Below, one piece after another: positions 51,201-55,707 of a stretch of DNA of 64,000 bases. The stretch spans positions 417,526 to 481,525 of the forward strand of contig JACKFA010000007.1 of assembly GCA_020632715.1 (NCBI GenBank). Direction: 5' to 3'. The notes below the pieces were generated by a model. The model did not search any database and was not told the origin of the DNA. It worked only from the letters and a program-made list of their open reading frames with translations. The translations under genes and the position numbers were made by a program. Source of the DNA: Deltaproteobacteria bacterium (lineage in GTDB: Bacteria > Myxococcota_A > UBA9042 > PHBI01). Numbering within the stretch: position 1 is the first letter of the stretch; every line of letters starts with the position of its first letter.

Positions 51201-52394
51201 GACGGGCCGCAGATCTTCCCGGTGGGCGCGACGGTGGTGACGCAGCGGGCGCTCGACGGCGCCGGGAACGTCGGGACGTGCGAGCTCACCGTCACGGTGG
51301 TCGACGAGGAGCCTGCGAGCATCGCGTGCAGCGAGTCGTTCGAGGCGGACGCCCCGGCGGACGCGTGCTCGTGGACGGGGGCGGTCACGGCGACGGCGAC
51401 GGACAACTGCGCGGTGGACGTGACGGCGCTCGACGAGTCGGGGACGTACGCGGTCGGGACGACGGCGGTGGTGTTCACGGCGCACGACGAGTCGGAGAAC
51501 GAGAGCACGTGCACGACGGAGGTGACGATCCACGACGTGACGGCGCCGGAGGTGACGTGCGGGACGGTGGTCGGGACGCTGCCGCTCGTGGCGCGGGCGA
51601 GCGCGACGGACGCCTGCGGTGCGACGGTGACGCTCGACGACGTGACGTGCGAGTCGGTGGACTCGGCGGGGGTCGGGACGCCGCTCGGCGAGGGCGAGTG
51701 CCCGGTGACGGTGACGGGCGACGGGCTCGAGGTGACGGGTCGGATCGCGACGGGCGTGCTGCGGGTGCGGTACACGGCGGCGGCGATGGACCCGAGCGGG
51801 AACGTGACGGAGACGCCGTGCGAGCTCCTGTTCGACCAGGACACGGACGGCGACGGGGTCATCGACGACGTGGACGACTGCCCGCTCGTGGCGGATCCGA
51901 TGCAGGAGGACACCGACGAGGACGGGGTCGGCGACGCGTGCGACGTGTGCGCGGACGTGGCCGACGAAGACCAGGCGGACGCGGACGGCGACGGGGTCGG
52001 CGACGCGTGCGACGTGTGCGTCGACGTGGTGGACCCGGACCAGGGCGACGCGGATGGGGACGGTGTCGGCGACAAGTGCGACATCTGCCCGGCGATCGCG
52101 GACCCGGAGCAGGCGGACAGCGACGGCAACGGGGTCGGCGACCTGTGCCAGGACAGCGACGGCGACGGGGTGCTCGACAGCGCGGACAACTGCGTGGAGG
52201 TGCCGAACCGGGGCCAGATCGACAGCGACGGCGACGGCGTGGGCGACGCCTGCGACGAGGTGCCGTTCGAGGGGCTGGCGGCGACGGGCGGCGGCGGCTG
52301 CGACGCGGGCGGGAGCCCGGCGGGGGCGCTCGTGTGGCTCGGGATGCTGCTCCTGGGCGTGGCGGTCCTGAGGCGGCGGCGCCAGCGGGCGTAG
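36279..52394 (+). CDS. Giant exported multi-repeat protein (5,371 residues) with MYXO-CTERM-like tail
   Basis: The ATG at 36279 gives a signal peptide (ALLGAFVVLSGGVAVA, cleavage near residue 24). Residues about 170-1910 are a string of DUF11-type beta-sandwiches (VTYSIYAANQNS, NTATMNSGYAP, LQVTKATDLAVAAPGSYVNYT). About 1925-2950 is a Trp/Tyr-rich beta-repeat region, resembling HAF-type extracellular repeats. More DUF11 units fill 2950-3570. Fourteen MopE-like motifs of the form CDGVDDNCNGxxDE follow (3570-4375), then four Ig-like units with FECSLDGAAW (4385-4845), HYR-type domains (4846-5180) and thrombospondin type 3 calcium repeats (DTDGDGVIDDVDDCP; 5188-5330). The C-terminus has Cys5341, a hydrophobic helix and RRRRQRA: a MYXO-CTERM-like sorting tail. 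It should be displayed on the cell surface, perhaps for adhesion. Confidence 0.9.
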   Translation: MKRDAVVRALLGAFVVLSGGVAVAAPTQNDNSGQWLDAYQDNSGLTELTDVSFIAASQLLTLTPGEDAGHFTTQVIHPASFAGWEALYVKYSASAATDVRITFKGPAGAAVECAFDSVACPIVASDDPAWQGKIDLSTLSLTDFPEATVRVDLQTSFVPPTIQALRVDWEPRSVVTVSAETTTPSACTRATLSYKVRVAVSHVDATDLVVYAPLPEGVFANPFGGNTRLEMVDASDGGRYNAGASAIDVRGVSVPAYSVYWDLGARKAGNTFALSFNARSPVGVLNGTSYTLRATAQAANSDPRQSGAVTAVLASSGPAPYITKSVSGTFPLFGSNYVDPQQTVTYSIYAANQNSSTCRTDYHRVVVWDRLDALKLPNGTPVYAGSIANISSGGQLTGASPVTLYGAATDGSAITIPANSIYWDLGTLSPGAGRSMSFSITLQSAPPLATAEPKTVVTNTATMNSGYAPHHAGDRSASATFKVGIPFEPDGYYAKGDKIRGSTGVSAGEDNSQRTVGYGEPFGWVLYATNRGASALTNTVMLDKVPDGTTFASAFLPGGVNGTIWYTTAGGTNDISSPPGYDAATGTLTGWSNYATSPPSDPSAVRWVAFTVPRLASTFFQESGVLSSAQGEINVTVNQPSGSCPEITLTNRGLFHTYGYTTPTGGGGNQHLSTTNDEHVVVKPLVPYLQLSSYASPSVILGAGETTFSVNLSNRDPNGNQVDTALDALLTINLPTAVVNGVQRQLEVVSVSKGGGQTIEESANRVVLKFPTINPSETKSVSIRLRVPKGFVNDASFTLTSSATAHDDVCGNANSVSSSATATVRGTPNLQVTKATDLAVAAPGSYVNYTLSYVNTGETVSTRSWLVDRVPANTVFVSADAPANRQRYWFSQAQAPALPASLRDAFTWTDAIIRTSGLFAPGVVGGDGRVTSPFGSATTYVAVSIDDPDVSPPQLTTQENASLRSVRYRVQMSPTATTGALAANQAAIFSSELLLAISNQVVTIIAPNPSLGVTRSCPQVVANGEAFDVVTQYANNSSNDDETVTIVENLPAEAVFVGADWAAGGQTGTAAGSAAHFTVADVTDPDSGAVTGHTVTWDVTGTLGRPLRSLETARLTLHLHVEGGESGMFTLFSGLGTAENAASPISASLYSSCSVLVQNPDLWARKTADITDPLPGQEVSFTLLVSNEGAHAADNVIITDTLPPQLEYVSGSATVLTSGWYLPAPPAVDPVTGALVWSVAKNNALVYAPSAPASPLAPGTLPGASGTVRVSLKARVRATTVPGTSFENCLDLALGAVNGAQIVEDLDYENHACVTLRTPLPDPWVTKTAPALAQPGDAITYRLSYGNGSRADAPRVVLIDPLYDDPTPATDGVPDVTVLGVTAPNGEEVFFSAAPLGATAPTFDADAADPPGWSRALTSLGAPASWVAVRVANVPGLASPRSVFVDVELRNPVTHVPPQPGDSIVNCVTAAMRGANAPVDDDPSNNSACATTRTPGIDVSLTHDCSPEGAFPGVLPGGTVTLTLTLSNSGTEAAHGLKIHDALPDWFEPLGDDAVNVVVTDAAGAPAAAIDATGLPLPGAVPWTRVGDDYVLGSDDPTSPLWYRRVGLASGQKTSVTITGTVGLGVASGTAITNTGTALVDYREDWVPGDPAEEDTANNVASCGTVVVRPDPVVLKFAADAAGGQGPVALGQRIVYTVEYNNIGLAAADVVSIEDILPNGTAFVVGSLANVPEGVDVEYAGLDGAWGYTPVGATGATDPQVTAFRLVWQDPLRAPTNSYFHQTTALDFANGVFQGTHVDTALDAVVVGGAGATSSGAAFLSPIIPGDDEGSVVAWGSILAETTNAGDDDKVVYDVLDPDTHAPIPGYTGLETDGSGAVDISSLDPGQHERIQLRARFQGGAITNDPTSSAMSTLSTLFPKVARSEAWAANDRDEVAVVLNTSRERNDGVVRDDNTCIAIYSQDEGGEWQPEILPLVEQTFHGGYVINTFHPNRVVEFTDKLLVVNMTGRDVQNYYGWLGVGMYTRDDNTTSPRWESTGYIHPNNGNFDFRDSDGEGVVVGIMDRSADGDGAQILIASHEPRQTYWNWNDQSYVDSAADCEGLFVNGSGLVATSCAYDYTWTGLAVFYGTDYGSYREWYEYDLPELDLGDPDYRVAGVSDDDVIAGHVVDFDDGSSRVITWRPQADDPYSFDVFTANAGAATASDIVARRGDDGHYLGSARLNGVTVPGVWFPTAFDPSGLVFVPATYEGASNVVLRDVDATGRAVGYVQIGGGELTPVIWTPSGGDLPVLTGQAVDGGLAGGASIQTAYDGAAVGFRAGGNAAWQLRAPLYPTADLADVYTLRDGRPDFTLGSTVDDYQRAALWPFAKADGGSIAAEVLPELTFSSGFVAAGVAGGGFIGYSINDDNVSVPGVDDNTTRVLTVWSADPAAPGGWAPSPLEAGQGLQVVLSLRDGVVIARRRVPGWSWLYDYYAVATDADGQPSITQLPRPADTVGFDYISTYDTGRGAVMLEGETYSPEVGYERWYLYRASATSDAWFAYSAQDASGIVNTAYPEASLGDVAIASGSSSYQRVVAEVRDGQSRDGHTAVELVAPASAHTYFHDLSPAGHVSGYYRVGNYQHAVVWRRTGQKSWQAFDLHVSGNYSYAYEVTDDIVITQNDADATTNGYNRLRAWEWSGDAYTRVNLPLVGGRAPGYDFDQNARRELLASTGQILGSIYTDQSQRVPVVYYREEGCSPDADESRCYRAVELPVGEGTNESYIYRYVPRHRLFIGYTYIDDYPTPVMWRDTSTSGPPTYELFPLVDGFRGNFYFRYQDSLDVSPSGVFFVTLREYSANRYYMVAIVPDETAPSGFTYVSVVSGTQSADTMDLLGDSECWAYHRATVNGGFEAAPDLGGTSSGKSTGPQIWGCGVGSASSLDAWSVIYRTNRNPSFGYQLAVKDVCQESVTNTATISTNTPEITSSNNSSSATTAIATADVAVALTASQGTAVTGDGIEWQVTVSNGGPAAARDVVVDFTAPEGTDGEPERWTIASLAAGQSRTFYAYGEVTSESNGVALVAVANVASADIDCGTANDTASATTITGNLPNAYVRKTGPASVRLREPFSYTVTYGANGNVTSYGVQVDDALPTPFILTSGDQNGTAWDPYMPPGEQQSITVTGRVDDCALVGQTIKNTATLTVWDGPGEPGPDSSFADNAASVTTTLLAPAAALTLNVLPSRDTVTTGETLTYTLYFRNDSAVTVAAPVLEATLPAAGATLRPASFTTPATNNGTKLSWQLADVAPGGNGSVTFTLDVTGTPGGTGKFTTTASATSSSICPASVTSPATTFSATKGLRIVKSASTNAACSTGEVTWNLTVTNPDATAATNIVVTDTLTSGLSYVGGSITGPGAQAAGAPALLWNVGTIRAGEGITLTYRTRAPVSAGALATNVAYVERNGVRVATAAAAALRVDCDGTLALDKSWDGTCAQPGQAVKVTLRYKNRGSATLTGVKVVDPVMPGFTNIVPANGGTLANSAVTWSITSLAPGAAADVSYTATIDASAARGQLVLDRAVATAANALPQTSNQIAGVVLMCDDGNTCTTDTCSMAAGCVNTLTPNDLGDATCDGVDDNCNGQTDEGYVRLVTGCGEGACHREGLTSCVNADIVDSCREGSALSEDDATCDGVDDNCDGEVDEDFVGTEVSCGDGVCATTVLTTCVDGAVDDFCEPGDPTSDVDDTCDGVDDDCSGEADEDYVVTATSCGDGVCAASGELSCVDGHEVDSCSEGNPLADTDTTCDGVDDDCDGTPDDDYVAPASSCGVGACLNAGTVECVAGDLVDTCAPKPKLSENDATCDGVDDNCNSVADEDYVVTGTTCGTGYCASAGFKVCSLGHEVDSCVERDPRSADDATCDNVDDNCNGVADEDFVGGEHSCGLGVCESSGTVACLPGGVRMDTCMPGPKLSELDTTCDGVDDNCNGVPDENYVVMATSCGTGACAAAGFTTCQAGGVVDSCHEGTPAVTVDASCNGVDDDCDGGTDEDFVEAPTACGTGICRENTGHLACVDAVVQDTCDPHAGALSGELCNDLDDDCDGYTDETFADKGVGCDGPDADSCASGRYVCTQDGSGLTCAEDGTAGVEVCDNVDNDCDGETDEGCDDDFDDFCDAAMGCLASPTLTVTACPNGCGDCDDAPSTGASVNPGAVEICDGIDNNCAAGVDEGCDDDGDDWCDAAMGCSDDVEVPTCPNGCGDCADTNAAVHPQATERCNGVDDDCDTETDEGFEIGAECSIGQGACAATGHVVCASSQTSTTCDAQGASPVPERCDDVDNNCDGENNEGFDLGATCTVGLGICAREGVRECKADGSAGCSASPGPPSRADDPCNGVDDNCDGSVDRVGTSGASTCPSLETVITSGPQAVTSATDATFTFSDPVTPLRYTFECSLDGAAWEPCEGGPTAAPWVVDGLPVGSHTLLVRAVGGDGSVDPTPAIWQWTIDDTVPDTLILAQPTDPSQSGSAHFVFGATITNVAEYRCVLDPATTPPADEAYAPCSVATDYAGLADGPHAIWVYVVSTTGVRDPSPATYGWVIDTTVPETVITEGPETVTADTFADFAYEDPEDDNVTKFNCRLDGDAWFRCDGGERGFSELDGGLHVFEAQSIDDNGNVDPTPARWVWTVDNDPPDTFIPIHPTDPSQSGTASFGFGSDETPVTYFCVLDPADVVIPDDVPRAPALEAYEPCSEAELFTGLADGPHTIWVFAVDEVGNADPTPATYSWVIDTSFPETEITSGPQSPSGIDEGASFIYRDPTDEQLDTFECRLDGGAWVACDGGATAYDAEALEVGAHTFLVRSCRANGACDPTPATWSWTVSESTCPRDLAAPTLTCPADLVTECADGGALVDLEAYAPTASDPCGPVTLGTTAEGVFPLGTTPVIFSATDGNGNVSTCVARVTVVDRVAPELVCPEPVTLSTDEGVCSASYAPALGTAVDACFAGDAVSVFTDGPQIFPVGATVVTQRALDGAGNVGTCELTVTVVDEEPASIACSESFEADAPADACSWTGAVTATATDNCAVDVTALDESGTYAVGTTAVVFTAHDESENESTCTTEVTIHDVTAPEVTCGTVVGTLPLVARASATDACGATVTLDDVTCESVDSAGVGTPLGEGECPVTVTGDGLEVTGRIATGVLRVRYTAAAMDPSGNVTETPCELLFDQDTDGDGVIDDVDDCPLVADPMQEDTDEDGVGDACDVCADVADEDQADADGDGVGDACDVCVDVVDPDQGDADGDGVGDKCDICPAIADPEQADSDGNGVGDLCQDSDGDGVLDSADNCVEVPNRGQIDSDGDGVGDACDEVPFEGLAATGGGGCDAGGSPAGALVWLGMLLLGVAVLRRRRQRA
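47085..49395 (+). repeat. Coding tandem array of 14 MopE-like metal-binding motifs
   Basis: Within the giant gene the motif CDGVDDNCNGQTDEGY and variants recur 14 times, spaced about 45-65 residues. The DNA of the motif (TGCGACGGCGTCGACGAC) is nearly identical in many copies. Asp/Asn/Glu spacing resembles the putative metal-binding motif (PF11617) of Methylococcus MopE, and each copy has Cys residues able to form disulphides. Copies 8-14 are more diverged than 1-7. Confidence 0.85.
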
Positions 52395-52401
52395 GCGTGG
52401 G

Positions 52402-52500
52402 AGAGGGGCCCCTCGGGGGGCCCCGGTCCCAGGCGCGGGCGTGCGCGGGGACCCCCTCGGGGGGGGCCTCGGTCCAGGCTCTGGCGTGGCGCGGAGCCTG
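52402..52500. repeat. GC-rich tandem duplication after the giant gene
   Basis: Two degenerate copies of about 45-50 bases share GGGG(A)CCCC, CTCGGGGGG, CC(C)CGGTCC, AGGC and GGCGTG in order (about 52409-52452 and 52457-52497). Each copy is itself palindromic (GGGGCCCC facing GGGGGGCCCC). They could act as terminator hairpins for the giant gene, although no T-run follows. Confidence 0.55.
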
Positions 52501-52513
52501 GCGGAACGCAGTC

Positions 52514-52705
52514 GGGAGACACGGAGACACGGAGGGAAGGGGGAGAGGGAGGGGAGACTCGCCGCAGCCGGGCGTCACCACCGCCCCCTCCGTGCCCCCT
52601 CCGTGTCTCTGCGTCTCCGTGGTCCGCTCCGACGGCGGGCCCGGAGCCGGGCGTCACCACCGCCCCACCGCCCCCTCCGTGCTCCGGGTCTCCGTGGTCC
52701 GCTCC
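52514..52705. repeat. Palindromic CACGGAGACACGGAG-type repeat cluster
   Basis: The left arm at 52514-52536 (GAGACACGGAGACACGGAGG) is complementary to right-arm copies at 52598-52622 (CCTCCGTGTCTCTGCGTCTC) and about 52673-52700. The right part is directly repeated: GCCGGGCGTCACCACCGCCC starts both copies (about 52567 and 52646), which end in TCTCCGTGGTCCGCTCC. Such 'cacggagacacggag' palindromes are known in intergenic DNA of several GC-rich phyla, but their role is unclear. Confidence 0.65.
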
Positions 52706-52832
52706 GGAGGCCCGACAATGTGGACTTTCCACCCGGTTCGTGATCGAGTCACAGGGGACCGGCAACGTACCCGTGCTCGCTGTCGGCCCAGGGGGACGAC
52801 GCCCGCGGCGTGCCGAGGAGACCGAACCGTCC

Positions 52833-54410
52833 ATGCTTAGCTTCGCGGCAGCGTTCTTGATGAGCCTGGTGGTGGCCGCCATCGCGACCCCCATCGTGCT
52901 GCGCGTGGCCCTCCGGCACGGGTTCTACGACGCGCCCGGCGAACGCAAGATCCACACGCGACCCATCCCGCGGCTCGGCGGGCTCGCGATCGTGCTCGCG
53001 TTCTTCGCCTCCGTCTCGGCCGTCCTCATCGCCGGCACCGGCGCGAGCCAGGCGCTGAACACGACGAGCCACATCCTCGGGCTCTACATCGGCGGGCTCC
53101 TCATCGCCGCCATCGGGATCTACGACGATCTCAAGGGCGCGAACGCCGTCCAGAAGCTCATCGTGCAGGTCGGCGTGGCCGTGCTGATGTTCGCGCTCGA
53201 CCACCGGATCCAGAACATCTCGAACCCCTTCGGCGGCGGCTACATCGAGCTCGGCGTCTTCGCGCTCCCGGTCACGATCCTGTGGTTCGTCGGCGTCATC
53301 AACGCCGTGAACCTCATCGACGGCCTCGACGGTCTCGCAGGCGGCATCGGGCTCATCTCCGTGTCGGTCCTCTTCGCGCTCGGCGTGATGGACAACAACA
53401 CCCTCGCCGCCCTCTTCTGCGCCGCCCTCGCCGGCTCCCTCGCGGGCTTCCTCTTCTTCAACTTCAACCCCGCCCGCATCTTCATGGGCGACACCGGGAG
53501 CCTCTTCCTCGGGTTCGTCCTCGCGACGTTCTCGATCTCCACGTCCTCGAAGGGCTCGACGACCGTCGCCCTCGTCATCCCGATGCTCGCCCTCGGGCTC
53601 CCCATCATCGACACCTTCCTCGCCATCGGGCGGCGCGTCCGGAAGCAGCGGCCCATCTTCTCGGCCGACCAGGACCACATCCACCACAAGCTCCTCCGCG
53701 CGGGCCTCTCCCACCGCCAGGCCGTCATCACGCTCTACGTCGTGGCCGTCTTCCTCGCGGCCGCGGCGCTCCTCCTGCGCGTCACGAGCGACCTCGCGTC
53801 CGGCCTCATCCTGCTCGTCGTGGCGCTCGTGCTCTTCCTGCTCTTCCGCTTCCTCGTCTACCGCAACCCCGACGTCCGCGGCGTCACCGACCCGTTCGCC
53901 GAGAACGGCCGCGGCCTCGATCGCAACGCCGTCATGGAGATCTGCGCCCGCCTCGACGCCGCCACCTCGACCACCACCGTCGCGGCCATCGTCGACGAGC
54001 TCGCCGACAAGAGCGGCATCGTCGCCGCCACCATCGCGCGCGGCCCCGATCCCCTCTACCTCTTCACCCGTATGGTCTCCCCGAAGGAGGCCGTGCGCGG
54101 CATGACCACCTACCAGATCCCCCTCGGCGACGAGCCCCTCGACGCCGACCTCCCGACCCCCGCTCCCGAAGGCAGCGACGCGCCCCCGATCCGCGGCGCC
54201 GCCGTCGCCATCCAGTTCATCGACGCCGGGCTCCGCGGCGACCTCGCCGCCGTCGTCCCCTGGGAGCTCGTCGCCTCCTCGCTCGGCGCGGCCCTCGCGC
54301 GCCTCGACTGGGCGCCCCTCCAGGACCTCTCCGAGCAGTCGGTCGCCGCTCGCCCGCTGCTGGCCATGCCCACCGCGGGCCTCATCCACCCCGGCCACCT
54401 CGGCCGCTGA
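52833..54410 (+). CDS. WecA/MraY-family undecaprenyl-phosphate sugar-phosphate transferase with a C-terminal extension
   Basis: The ATG at 52833 gives 525 residues. About 10-11 transmembrane helices occupy residues 1-350. Family motifs are clear: HTRPIPRLGGLAI, the paired Asp in IGIYDDLKGAN, NAVNLIDGLDGLAGG, RIFMGDTGSLFLGF and the His-rich loop DQDHIHHKLL. It transfers a sugar-1-phosphate (often GlcNAc- or another HexNAc-1-phosphate) from a UDP-sugar to undecaprenyl phosphate, the first step of exopolysaccharide repeat assembly. The C-terminal extension of about 170 residues (NAVMEICARLDAATSTTTVA onward) is soluble and GAF-like in pattern. WecA proteins usually end without it. It heads the operon through 60582. 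Confidence 0.92.
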   Translation: MLSFAAAFLMSLVVAAIATPIVLRVALRHGFYDAPGERKIHTRPIPRLGGLAIVLAFFASVSAVLIAGTGASQALNTTSHILGLYIGGLLIAAIGIYDDLKGANAVQKLIVQVGVAVLMFALDHRIQNISNPFGGGYIELGVFALPVTILWFVGVINAVNLIDGLDGLAGGIGLISVSVLFALGVMDNNTLAALFCAALAGSLAGFLFFNFNPARIFMGDTGSLFLGFVLATFSISTSSKGSTTVALVIPMLALGLPIIDTFLAIGRRVRKQRPIFSADQDHIHHKLLRAGLSHRQAVITLYVVAVFLAAAALLLRVTSDLASGLILLVVALVLFLLFRFLVYRNPDVRGVTDPFAENGRGLDRNAVMEICARLDAATSTTTVAAIVDELADKSGIVAATIARGPDPLYLFTRMVSPKEAVRGMTTYQIPLGDEPLDADLPTPAPEGSDAPPIRGAAVAIQFIDAGLRGDLAAVVPWELVASSLGAALARLDWAPLQDLSEQSVAARPLLAMPTAGLIHPGHLGR

Positions 54411-54423
54411 GCCTCCCGAGCCT

Positions 54424-55707
54424 ATGCGCGTCGCCCTCCTGAACCAGTACTACTGGCCGCACCACGCCGCGACCAGCCAGCTCCTCACCGAGCTCGGCGA
54501 GTCGCTCGCGGCGCGCGGCCACGCCGTCACCGCGGTCACGGCCTCGGTCGACGGTCCGGACGGCGCCCCCGCGCCGGCGCGCGAGGAGCACGGCGGCGTC
54601 GCGATCCGGCGCGTCCGCGCCACGCGCCGCGGGAAGGCCCGCCTCATCGACCGCGCGCTCGACTACGGCACGTTCTACGCGGGCGCCGTGGCCGAGCTGC
54701 TCTCCCTGCGCCCCGTCCCCGACGTCGTCCTCGCGCTCACCACGCCGCCGCTCATCGCGGTCGCGGCGCAGGTCGCCGGCCGCCTCCGCGGCTTCCCGAC
54801 CGTGAGCCTCGTCCAGGACGTCTACCCCGACATCGCCGTGGAGCTCGGCGTGCTCGCCCGCGGCGGCCTCCCGGCGCGCGCCTGGCGCGTCGTCGCCGGC
54901 GCGAGCCTGCGCGCGAGCGAGCGCGTGGTCGTCCTCTCGGAGCCGATGCGGCGGCGGATCGCCGGCTTCGGCGTCGACCCCGCGCGCATGGACGTCATCG
55001 CGAACTGGGCCCTCGCCGAGCTCGACGAGACCTCGCCCGGCGACCGCATGCGCCTCCGCTACGGCTTCGGCGACCGCTTCGTCGTCATGTACTCCGGCAA
55101 CATGGGCGCCGGCCACGCCTTCGACACGCTCCTCGCCGCGGCCGACCGCCTGCGCGATCGCGACGACGTCGTGTTCGCCTTCGTCGGCGACGGCGTCCGG
55201 CGCGCGGAGATCGCGCGCGACGTGGCGGAGCGCGGGCTCCGCAACGTGGTCCTCTTCGACTACGCCGCCCGCGAGGACCTCGCCGACAGCCTCGGCGCCG
55301 CCGATCTCCACGTCGTCACGATGCGCGACGGGCTCGACGGGCTGCTCATGCCGAGCAAGCTCTACGGGATCCTCGCCGCCGCGCGCCCCGGGCTCTTCAT
55401 CGGGCCCGCGACGTCGGAGGTCGCGGCGGCCCTCGCCGAGGGCGCCTGCGGCGTGTCGCACGACAACGGCGACGTCGCCGGCGTCGTCGCCACCATCGAG
55501 CGCCTCGCGGCGCTCCCCGACCGCGGGCGCAGCCTCGGCGAGGCCGGCCGCGCGCACCTCGAGCGCCGGTACGCCCGCGAGCTCGCCGTGGACGCCTACG
55601 AGCGCGTCCTCGCCGACGTCGCGCAGGTGCGCCTCGCCGACGCCCCCGAACACCCCGACTCCGGTGCGGCCCGCCGCGCCGGCAAGGTGAGCACGCGCCA
55701 TGAGTGA
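54424..55707 (+). CDS. Glycosyltransferase family 4 (WbuB-like)
   Basis: The 427-residue protein is a GT-B glycosyltransferase. The N-terminal domain has LLNQYYWPHHAATSQLLTELG and ALTTPPLIAVAAQV, features of the WbuB (fucosyl/N-acetylfucosaminyl) group. SLVQDVYPDIAVELGVL is characteristic. The C-terminal domain includes VVMYSGNMGAGHAFDTLL, VFAFVGDGVRRAEI, DLHVVTMRDGLDGLLMPSKLYGILAA and a final Leu/Arg helix. It transfers a sugar from a nucleotide donor to the lipid-linked acceptor at the inner face of the membrane. It follows the WecA-type gene by 13 bases and overlaps the Wzc-type gene by eight bases. Confidence 0.92.
   Translation: MRVALLNQYYWPHHAATSQLLTELGESLAARGHAVTAVTASVDGPDGAPAPAREEHGGVAIRRVRATRRGKARLIDRALDYGTFYAGAVAELLSLRPVPDVVLALTTPPLIAVAAQVAGRLRGFPTVSLVQDVYPDIAVELGVLARGGLPARAWRVVAGASLRASERVVVLSEPMRRRIAGFGVDPARMDVIANWALAELDETSPGDRMRLRYGFGDRFVVMYSGNMGAGHAFDTLLAAADRLRDRDDVVFAFVGDGVRRAEIARDVAERGLRNVVLFDYAAREDLADSLGAADLHVVTMRDGLDGLLMPSKLYGILAAARPGLFIGPATSEVAAALAEGACGVSHDNGDVAGVVATIERLAALPDRGRSLGEAGRAHLERRYARELAVDAYERVLADVAQVRLADAPEHPDSGAARRAGKVSTRHE

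Larger units (their letters stand above)
52395..52832. other. Intergenic region of about 440 bp filled with repeats
   Basis: This lies between the giant gene and the exopolysaccharide operon. It contains no gene, but two repeat types are listed separately (52402-52500 and 52514-52705). The rightmost 100 bases are AT-richer and must hold the operon promoter, though no clear -35/-10 pair stands out. GAGGAG at 52815-52820 may serve as a somewhat distant ribosome site for the ATG at 52833. Confidence 0.6.

Noticed and set aside
43587..51533. Minus-strand open frame of about 2,650 residues
   Set aside because: Antisense shadow of the giant gene with Arg/Val/Ala-rich composition; no signal, no ribosome site and no domain.
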